DNA of 6,132 bases from Actinomycetota bacterium (GTDB lineage: Bacteria; Actinomycetota; Humimicrobiia; Humimicrobiales; Humimicrobiaceae): assembly GCA_003567835.1 (NCBI GenBank), contig PWYO01000225.1, positions 1 through 6,132 on the forward strand, written 5' to 3'. Below, in pieces: positions 1 to 4,962 of the stretch (the first letter of the stretch is position 1; every line of letters starts with the position of its first letter). A program made the position numbers and the translations under genes. A model generated the notes under the pieces. The model was not told where the DNA came from, ran no database searches, and saw only the letters and a program-made list of their open reading frames with translations.

Positions 1-3
1 CTT

Positions 4-3000
4 CTACCATAGTTTGGATGTCTCTGAAATCAGTTCATTTCTTATCATATCATTTTTCAATCCCTGTTTGGCTTTTTTCAGGCTTTTAAGGCCCCAGGCC
101 CTTGAAGCGGTGACCGAGAAATTGCTGTCTTTGCAGCAGACCCTGCCTTTGAGCAGCAGTTCAGGATAAGCCAGCACCTCTTTTTTGTTTTGCGTATAAG
201 CGCGGGGGAAAAAGACCGCTTCATACATCCCTCCGTGGTCTTCCAGGGTACAGAACAGCATCTGGTTTCCATTCCTGTCTGTTTCTTGTCTCCGGTTTAT
301 CACCCTTCCTGCACAGAGCACATCTCCGGGGCGGAAATTGCTGCTGTCGGTTACATCCAGCCCTGCCAGCTCCCTGCGGTAGAAAGCCAGGGGGCTTGCG
401 CTTACCTCAAAGCCAAGGATCTTTTTTTCTGCATCCAGTTTTTCTTCCAGGCTAAAATCGGCAATGGCACCCAGATCAGGCCGGCTGTCTCCTTTTTCCA
501 GATGCCAGAAATAGATCAGCAGCTTTCTGCGGTTGGCTGCGGCAAAATCAAAAGCACCGGCCTTAATCAGGTTCTCTACGGCAGCCCTGCTCAACCGGCT
601 CTGAAAACACCTACGGTAAAACTGGGTGAAGTTTTTAAAATCGCCGCCCCGCTCCCTTTCTTTGCATATGCTGCCCACCCGTGCAGGACCCAGCCCCTTT
701 ACCTGCACCAGGGGCACCCGGATGCATTGTTCCTGCTGGGCTGTAAACAGAAACCCGTTTAAGTTGATGCAGGGGCACTTGATGCCTATGCCCATCCTCC
801 TGGCCTCCTGTATGTACTGGGCAGGGGGATAGTATCCTGCGCCATTGCTTAACACCGCTGCCAGAAACCGGGCGGGGAAGTGGGTTTTGAGATAACAGGC
901 GGCATAGCTTATGCGGGCGTAGGCCGATGCATGGGCTTTGAGGAAACCGTAGCTTGCAAACTTGGCTATACGGCTGAAAACCGCTTGGGCAAACTGTATC
1001 TGATGGCCCTTTTTTTGCGCGCCCCGGATAAACCGCTGCTTCTGTTCTTTCATCTGCTGCGGGGACCTTTTGGTCATGGCTTTTCGAAGCAGGTCTGCTT
1101 CCCCATAGGAGTAGCCGGCAATGCTGCGGGCAATGCGCATCACCTGTTCCTGATAGAGGATGACCCCGTATGTTTCTTCCAGGAGGGGCTTTAGGCTGGG
1201 ATGCATATAGACATCTTTTTTGCCCAGTTTCCGGTCAATCAATGTGTCTACCATCCCTGACTGCTGGGGGCCGGGGCGGTACAGGGACAGCAGCAGGGTG
1301 ATATCCTCCAGGCTGGCGGGCCTTATTTTGCGCATCAGGTTCCTGATGCCTGTGCTTTCAAGCTGAAAAACGCCCAGGGTCCTGCCTTCCCGCATCATGG
1401 CAAAGGTCCGGGGATCGTCATCGCGGATCTTTTTTATATCCCAGGATTTGCCATGCTGGCTCAGGCTGTCGGATACTTCTGCGATCAGGGTCAGGGAAAG
1501 GGAGTTTATAAGGTCTATTTTCAGTATGCCCAGGGCTTCTATGCTGTCCATATCATACTGGCTCATGATCTTGCCCTGCTCGGAGCGCATAAGGGGGATC
1601 GTTTCATCCAGGGGGCTTGCGCTTACCACAATGGCCGAAGGATGGGTGCCCACATGCCTGATGATGCCTGACAGCTTCGAAGAGAGCCGGAGCAGATCAC
1701 GGTTTCCGGACCGGGGGAACGGCTTTTCATAGGCTGCCTGTTCCAGAAGGCCGTCGGTCTCCTGTTTGGGGCAGTTGAGCACCCTTGACGATTCTCTTAC
1801 AGCCCCTTTTCGCTTTAGGGTGGAAAAGGAGCAAACCCTGCCCACATTTTTCTCCCCGTAACGGGACTGAACATAAGCCAGCACATCTTCCCGTCTTTTA
1901 TGGGCAATATCCATGTCGATGTCCGGAGGCTGTTTTCTTTCCGCATGGAGGAACCGTTCAAAATAAAGGTTGTTTTTAACCGGATCCACATCGGATATGC
2001 CCAGCACATAGGAAACCAGGCTTCCTGCAGCAGAACCCTTGCCGCAAATGGGTATGTGGTTTTTGCGGGCAAAGCGGGCGATATCCCAGACCACCAGAAA
2101 ATAGCCGGAGTAGCGCATGGCACCAATGGTATCAAGTTCTTTTTTAAGCCTGCGGTACAGGGCCGGCGCGGGGCTGCTGTACCTTTTGCCAAGCCCCAGC
2201 AGGCACAGCTTTTCCAGATACTGCTGCTGGCTCATTGAACAAGGCACTTCAAAGCGGGGAATGTGCAGGCCGCCCAGGGCAAGCTTGAGCCGGCAAGCTT
2301 GGGCAATGGCCCCAGTATGGGACAGGGCCCAAGGGATATCCCCAAACAGGCTTTCCATCTCTTGGGCCGATTTGAGGTAATGCTGGCTGTTTTGTGCCGG
2401 CTTTAGGGGATCTGATTTGCCGGACATGGATTTTAGCTTGCACAGGGCCTGGTAGGCGCCATAGTCTTGGGGGCTGGTAAAATGGACATCATTGGCCGCT
2501 GCCAGGGGCACCCCGTTTTTTTGGCTGAACTGTATGATTGTCTCAGACAGGCAGCCCTGCTGGGAGCACTTTTTGGGATACCGCTGCACTTCCATGTAGA
2601 AACGGGATCCGAATCCCTTCCGGTAGATGGACAGCGCCTTTTGGGCATCTTGGTATCTGCCCTTTGCCAGCAGGGAAGAGAGATGCCCCTGGCGGGCACA
2701 GCTTAAGGCAATCAGGCCCTGGCAGTTTTTGAAAACAAGATGCAGGTCCAGGGAAGGGAAGGGGGTCTTCTTTTGAAGATGGGAAGCAGAGACCATCCGA
2801 CAGAGATTGCTGTAGCCGGCTGCATTGGTGCATAACAGCACCAGGCTGTAGGGCTGATGCTCCCACAGGGTGCATATCTGACAGCCCAGCAGAGGCTTGA
2901 TGCCCCTGGCTCTGGCTTTTTTGTAAAATGCCGCAGCCCCGTGCATAACATATTTGTCGGTGAGGGCCAGTGCCTGAAAGCCCATCCTGGATGCAGCATC

Positions 3001-3072
3001 CACCAGACCGTCAATGCTGATGGTGGATTCAAGCATGCTGTACTGGCTGTGCACATGGATGTGGCAGAACAT
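4..3072 (-). CDS. dnaE: DnaE-family DNA polymerase III alpha subunit, short form, co-transcribed with lexA
   Basis: Template-directed DNA polymerase of the C family, 1022 residues, cytoplasmic. Domains in order: PHP domain (about 1-200, opening with HIHVHSQYS and ending in NDVH 194-197); palm with GKGSAAGSLVSYVLG (344-358) and PPDIDMD (382-388), giving catalytic Asp386 and Asp388; third catalytic Asp520 in LKIDL; fingers with GVFQLES (567-573), LYRPGP (597-602), YGVILYQEQVM (635-645) and GEADLLRKAM (657-666); FLKAHASAYA (710-719); helix-hairpin-helix VKGLGPARVG (791-800); OB fold (about 916-985). It stops soon after the OB fold, so the C-terminal tau-binding region of E. coli-type DnaE is missing. 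Length fits the short DnaE forms (B. subtilis DnaE, DnaE2/ImuC). The FQLES and YRPGP blocks favour a DnaE1/DnaE3-like class over ImuC. The start is fixed by the conserved HxH opening and a perfect AGGAGG four bases upstream. Two usual PHP metal-site residues are replaced (Lys40, Gln65). The link to lexA suggests SOS induction and a damage-tolerance role, which is inference. Confidence 0.95.
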   Translation of the reverse strand: MFCHIHVHSQYSMLESTISIDGLVDAASRMGFQALALTDKYVMHGAAAFYKKARARGIKPLLGCQICTLWEHQPYSLVLLCTNAAGYSNLCRMVSASHLQKKTPFPSLDLHLVFKNCQGLIALSCARQGHLSSLLAKGRYQDAQKALSIYRKGFGSRFYMEVQRYPKKCSQQGCLSETIIQFSQKNGVPLAAANDVHFTSPQDYGAYQALCKLKSMSGKSDPLKPAQNSQHYLKSAQEMESLFGDIPWALSHTGAIAQACRLKLALGGLHIPRFEVPCSMSQQQYLEKLCLLGLGKRYSSPAPALYRRLKKELDTIGAMRYSGYFLVVWDIARFARKNHIPICGKGSAAGSLVSYVLGISDVDPVKNNLYFERFLHAERKQPPDIDMDIAHKRREDVLAYVQSRYGEKNVGRVCSFSTLKRKGAVRESSRVLNCPKQETDGLLEQAAYEKPFPRSGNRDLLRLSSKLSGIIRHVGTHPSAIVVSASPLDETIPLMRSEQGKIMSQYDMDSIEALGILKIDLINSLSLTLIAEVSDSLSQHGKSWDIKKIRDDDPRTFAMMREGRTLGVFQLESTGIRNLMRKIRPASLEDITLLLSLYRPGPQQSGMVDTLIDRKLGKKDVYMHPSLKPLLEETYGVILYQEQVMRIARSIAGYSYGEADLLRKAMTKRSPQQMKEQKQRFIRGAQKKGHQIQFAQAVFSRIAKFASYGFLKAHASAYARISYAACYLKTHFPARFLAAVLSNGAGYYPPAQYIQEARRMGIGIKCPCINLNGFLFTAQQEQCIRVPLVQVKGLGPARVGSICKERERGGDFKNFTQFYRRCFQSRLSRAAVENLIKAGAFDFAAANRRKLLIYFWHLEKGDSRPDLGAIADFSLEEKLDAEKKILGFEVSASPLAFYRRELAGLDVTDSSNFRPGDVLCAGRVINRRQETDRNGNQMLFCTLEDHGGMYEAVFFPRAYTQNKKEVLAYPELLLKGRVCCKDSNFSVTASRAWGLKSLKKAKQGLKNDMIRNELISETSKLW
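387..406. repeat. Exact 20-bp direct repeat, copy A, within dnaE
   Basis: Begins CCAGGGGGCTTG and ends CGCTTACC, identical to 1608-1627. On the coding strand it encodes VSASPL (890-895) near the end of the linker before the OB fold. The two copies are 1221 bases apart and in the same frame. Confidence 0.85.
1608..1627. repeat. Exact 20-bp direct repeat, copy B, within dnaE
   Basis: Identical to 387-406. It encodes VSASPL (483-488) in the palm region just after the HVGTHPSAI motif, with the same codons as copy A. Related DnaE proteins do not usually have the same hexapeptide at both places, so the identity is probably coincidental or the result of local sequence exchange. Confidence 0.85.
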
Positions 3073-3076
3073 GAAA

Positions 3077-3084
3077 CCTCCTTA
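3077..3084 (-). promoter_or_regulatory. dnaE ribosome binding site fused to the lexA stop codon
   Basis: On the minus strand the bases read TAAGGAGG. TAA (3082-3084) is the lexA stop and AGGAGG (3077-3082) is a full Shine-Dalgarno core four bases before the dnaE ATG (3070-3072). Only nine bases separate the two reading frames. This fixes the dnaE start and argues for one transcript with translational coupling. Confidence 0.9.
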
Positions 3085-3702
3085 GAGTATCCGGTACAGG
3101 GAAAGCACTTTCCCCTGAATGCTGACATCTCCGCGGACCCGGATGGTTTCATAGTCTGGATTGGAAGGCCGAAGCTCCAGGGTTTCCTGTGTCCGGTATA
3201 GCCTTTTTACGGTGGCCTGGCCTTCTATGAGGGCCACCACGATTTCCCCGTTTTCTGCTGTATTCTGGGCTTTTACCAGGATGATGTCTCCGTCCTGTAT
3301 ATGATCGCCGGTCATGCTGTCTCCTGTAACTTTTAAGGCAAAATCAATCTTCCTGTTTCTGGGATCCGGGGCCAGGTCCAGGTACTGCTCGATGTTCTGT
3401 TCAGCCAGAACGGGCAGCCCTGCAGCAATCCTTCCCAGCAGGGGCACCTTGAGCATGCCTTCTTTTTGTATAAGCCCCCTGGGCCCATAGGCTTTGGGCA
3501 AAAGCTTGATGGATCTGGGCAAATTGCTTTTGTGCAGGTAACCTTTTTTCTGCAGGGCTTTGACATGGTCACTGGCGGCCCGGGGAGAGGCAAAGCCATG
3601 GGCGCCGGCAATCTCTCTTATAGTGGGAGGATAGCCGTTTTCAGCAATAAAGCGGTGTATGTTTTCCAATATTTCTTTTTGTCTGGCAGTCAGTTTCCTC
3701 AT
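3082..3702 (-). CDS. lexA: LexA, SOS-response transcriptional repressor and self-cleaving protease
   Basis: Represses DNA-damage genes by binding SOS boxes. RecA filaments stimulate its self-cleavage, which relieves repression. The protein has 206 residues, normal for LexA. The N-terminal winged helix (1-65) starts LTARQKEIL and contains GYPPTIREIA (23-32) and recognition helix SPRAASDHVKAL (39-50). The cleavage site is Ala94-Gly95 in LLGRIAAGLPV. The catalytic dyad is Ser129 (TGDSM) and Lys166 (ATVKRL), both in the expected S24-family context, so autocleavage should work. The presence of the DNA-binding domain rules out a UmuD-like protein. The recognition helix resembles that of E. coli LexA (SPNAAEEH) more than that of B. 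subtilis, with substitutions at 41, 44 and 45. The start ATG has GAGGA (3708-3712) five bases upstream. It is the first gene of a lexA-dnaE unit and is probably autoregulated through the palindrome at 3745-3760. Confidence 0.97.
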   Translation of the reverse strand: MRKLTARQKEILENIHRFIAENGYPPTIREIAGAHGFASPRAASDHVKALQKKGYLHKSNLPRSIKLLPKAYGPRGLIQKEGMLKVPLLGRIAAGLPVLAEQNIEQYLDLAPDPRNRKIDFALKVTGDSMTGDHIQDGDIILVKAQNTAENGEIVVALIEGQATVKRLYRTQETLELRPSNPDYETIRVRGDVSIQGKVLSLYRIL

Positions 3703-3730
3703 GCGTTTCCTCGCTTATAATCATAGCTCT

Positions 3731-3759
3731 ATTATAGCCAATACCTATACATATGTATA
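3731..3759 (-). promoter_or_regulatory. Predicted lexA-dnaE promoter
   Basis: On the minus strand a perfect -10 TATAAT (3731-3736) lies 17 bases from a -35-like TATACA (3754-3759, four of six matches to TTGACA). Transcription would start near 3724, leaving a leader of about 22 bases before lexA. The weak -35 sits inside the 16-bp palindrome, the layout expected when a repressor blocks polymerase access. This is prediction from sequence only. Confidence 0.7.
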
Positions 3760-3760
3760 G
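3745..3760. promoter_or_regulatory. Probable LexA operator (SOS box variant)
   Basis: CTATACATATGTATAG is a perfect 16-bp palindrome just upstream of lexA, overlapping its predicted -35. Its length and outer bases resemble the E. coli SOS box (CTGT-N8-ACAG) with G changed to A in each half (CTAT-N8-ATAG). Its centre ACATATGT fits the B. subtilis box core (GAAC-N4-GTTC gives AC-N4-GT). Location, symmetry and LexA autoregulation in other bacteria support the call. No second copy was seen in the window. Confidence 0.72.
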
Positions 3761-3780
3761 TATTTTAACCTTTTTTCACC

Positions 3781-3808
3781 TTGACATATGGTTTTGGGAG
3801 GCTATAAT
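3781..3808 (+). promoter_or_regulatory. Near-consensus vegetative promoter for the 3D-domain gene
   Basis: TTGACA (3781-3786) and TATAAT (3803-3808) both match the housekeeping sigma consensus exactly, with a 16-base spacer. Transcription would begin near 3815, giving a leader of about 68 bases before the ATG at 3883. It is divergent from the lexA promoter. The palindrome lies about 20 bases upstream of the -35, so LexA bound there would not obviously block this promoter. Confidence 0.78.
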
Positions 3809-3882
3809 CACTGGCTTTGAAAGCACAAAACCAATAATATGCACTTTTTTGTTAATGGAAAAAAAGAGGTAGAGCGGAAACA

Positions 3883-4383
3883 ATGAAAAAATATAACATG
3901 ATTATCAACATATTGTTTTGGACACTGATTACGTTTATAAGCTTTGTGGCGGTGATGTCGGTGACCACACCGGAACAGGTGGCCGGGGCACTGATGGTCA
4001 GACAGCAAAAACAACATACAGAGACCCAAACCGTCAAGGAGCCCATGGTGGTCAGTGTGCAAAAGGATGTGGAGTGGTTTTATTTTGAAGCCACGGGCTA
4101 CAGTGCAAATGACCCTGCCCAGGGAACCGATGACACCACCTATACCGGCCTGGAAGCAGAAGAAGGGATGGTGGCTGTGGATCCAGAGGTCATCCCCCTG
4201 GGAACAGAGATTGTCATCAAAGATATAGGCACCTTTGTCGCCGAAGATATTGGGGGCAAGATCAAGGGCAACCGCATCGACATATTTTTTGACTCCAAGC
4301 AGGATGCCCAGGCTTTCGGCAGAGAAGGGGTGTGGGTCAAAATAAAAGACCAGGATGTGCACATCGCCCAGTCTCTTCCCTGA
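3883..4383 (+). CDS. Membrane-anchored 3D (Asp-Asp-Asp) domain protein, probable peptidoglycan-acting enzyme
   Basis: This protein of 166 residues has an N-terminal hydrophobic segment (about 7-26) after the basic start MKK, with no obvious cleavage site or lipobox Cys. It is therefore predicted as membrane-anchored and facing the wall. A variable linker (27-65) precedes the 3D domain (about 68-156): FEATGYSANDPAQGT, VAVDPEVIPLGT, VAEDIGGKIKGNRIDIF and FGREGVWV. The three signature aspartates are Asp100, Asp122 and Asp133. 3D domains have a MltA-like double-psi barrel and occur in stationary-phase and germination-related muralytic proteins such as B. subtilis YuiC. Peptidoglycan cleavage is thus likely but not shown. 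No LysM or SH3 binding domain is present. The Shine-Dalgarno sequence is modest: GAGGT (3866-3870) is 12 bases upstream, with GAGCGG nearer. The stop codon abuts the stop of the opposing gene. Confidence 0.92.
   Translation: MKKYNMIINILFWTLITFISFVAVMSVTTPEQVAGALMVRQQKQHTETQTVKEPMVVSVQKDVEWFYFEATGYSANDPAQGTDDTTYTGLEAEEGMVAVDPEVIPLGTEIVIKDIGTFVAEDIGGKIKGNRIDIFFDSKQDAQAFGREGVWVKIKDQDVHIAQSLP
4340..4365 (-). terminator. Weak terminator-like hairpin for the PH-domain gene, inside the 3D gene
   Basis: On the minus strand, 19 bases past the PH-gene stop, a perfect 12-bp palindrome GATGTGCACATC (4354-4365) is followed six bases later by TTTTATTTT. The stem is short (four pairs with a TGCA loop) and not directly joined to the T-run, so it is at best a weak intrinsic terminator. 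It is listed because the convergent genes leave no intergenic room. Confidence 0.22.
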
Positions 4384-4719
4384 TTACTGGTTTTGGCTGA
4401 TGATATCCTGAATGTGGCCGTATAGTTTCTTTGCTTCTTTTTTGCTGATTTTGGATATGGTAAAGGTCTTTTTTTTGCTGGAAACGGTGATGGCGGCCTG
4501 GCGAAGCCCTTCTTTTAGCTGCACGTCGGTGATATAGGGATGGGTGGCAATAAACTGCTTGTCTACGGATATATTGGAGTAGAAGCCAAAGAACAGTTTT
4601 TTGTCGGTAAGTATGAGTTTGCCTTCCACAGTTTTATCCAGCAGGCCCTTGGCTGCATGGATGACTTTTTCATCGGGGCCTAAAAAAACAAAATATTTCT
4701 CGGTGCTGTCTATGCTCAT
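4384..4719 (-). CDS. Small PH/GRAM-like domain protein of unknown role
   Basis: This protein of 111 residues has no signal peptide or membrane segment and is presumably cytoplasmic. The pattern is that of a bacterial PH or GRAM-type beta domain. DEKVIHAAKGLL (16-27) is followed by GKLILTDKKLFFGFYS (33-48), where G-x-L-x-LTD-x-K-L-x-F is the typical GRAM strand pair. Then come YITDVQ (62-67), ITVSSKKKTFTIS (77-89) and a C-terminal amphipathic helix (about 92-108). Such domains bind lipids or proteins in eukaryotes; their bacterial role is mostly unknown, so none is assigned. The C-terminal half is Lys-rich. The start has GGAG (4725-4728) five bases upstream. It converges on the 3D gene with no gap and is divergent from the LCP gene. 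Confidence 0.8.
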   Translation of the reverse strand: MSIDSTEKYFVFLGPDEKVIHAAKGLLDKTVEGKLILTDKKLFFGFYSNISVDKQFIATHPYITDVQLKEGLRQAAITVSSKKKTFTISKISKKEAKKLYGHIQDIISQNQ

Positions 4720-4757
4720 CTTTTCTCCATCCTTTTTCTAAAAATAAAACAGATGTC

Positions 4758-4763
4758 ATTATA
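4758..4763 (-). promoter_or_regulatory. Possible -10 element of the PH-domain gene promoter
   Basis: TATAAT on the minus strand, 38 bases before the ATG at 4719. No good -35 is present at 16-18 bases (best TGGATT at 4781-4786, three of six). It lies inside an inverted repeat with arms TCATT and AATGA (4756-4771), which could be an operator or chance in AT-rich DNA. Confidence 0.4.
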
Positions 4764-4783
4764 TAAAATGATGGCATGAAAAT

Positions 4784-4889
4784 CCAGGACAGCCTTTGCC
4801 CATGCTTTTCCAGGCTTAAAAACCGGGCGGCCGGCGAAGACCGCATCCCTATGTGAAGGTCCAGGCAAAAGGCTAGGGGCGGCAAGGCT
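4784..4889. other. GC-rich, inverted-repeat-rich intergenic block, possible structured RNA or repeat unit
   Basis: About 100 non-coding bases, clearly richer in G and C than the AT-rich promoter DNA on both sides. AGCCTTTGCC (4791-4800) can pair with GGCAAAAGGCT (4864-4874, one extra A) or with GGCAAGGCT (4881-4889, one A fewer), which looks like two alternative partners. Inside, GCGG (4827-4830) pairs with CCGC (4841-4844) around a GGCGAA-containing loop, and CCCTA (4847-4851) pairs with TAGGG (4874-4878). No riboswitch consensus I know fits on either strand (c-di-GMP, c-di-AMP, ZTP, guanidine, T-box and cobalamin were considered). It lies upstream of both predicted flanking promoters, so it is not plainly a leader of either gene. 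Confidence 0.4.
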
Positions 4890-4898
4890 AAATTTTAT

Positions 4899-4926
4899 TT
4901 GAAAAAAAAAGCAATTCTTTTACAAT
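4899..4926 (+). promoter_or_regulatory. Predicted promoter of the LCP gene
   Basis: TTGAAA (4899-4904) and TACAAT (4921-4926) each match five of six consensus bases, with a 16-base spacer in A/T-rich DNA. Transcription would start near 4933, about 30 bases before the ATG at 4963. Confidence 0.6.
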
Positions 4927-4962
4927 AGATAAAATATTGAAAAAAAACAGTAAGGGCAATGT

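Noticed and set aside
4..3072. Naming the polymerase dnaE2/imuC because it follows lexA
   Set aside because: The FQLES, YRPGP and YGVILYQEQVM motifs fit DnaE1/DnaE3 better, and no imuA or imuB is in the window; only a general dnaE label is supported.
3783..3792. Second SOS half-site (GACATATGGT) at the -35 of the 3D promoter
   Set aside because: Only the central CATATG is symmetric; there are no matching outer arms, and TTGACA explains the sequence as a -35.
3855..3872. Five-codon upstream open frame in the 3D-gene leader
   Set aside because: No ribosome binding site, and very short frames like this are expected by chance.
3808..4362. Minus-strand open frame (184 codons) opposite the 3D gene
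   Set aside because: Antisense shadow of a gene with all three signature aspartates and a consensus promoter; its translation shows no domain.
4670..4885. 71-codon minus-strand frame across the start of the PH gene and the GC-rich block
   Set aside because: Overlaps the well-supported PH gene start in another frame and has no family resemblance.
4784..4889. Known riboswitch in the GC-rich block (c-di-GMP, c-di-AMP, ZTP, guanidine-I, T-box, cobalamin)
   Set aside because: Isolated look-alike words occur (CCGGGCGG, GGTCC, CTAGGGG), but the order and partner motifs of every considered family are missing.
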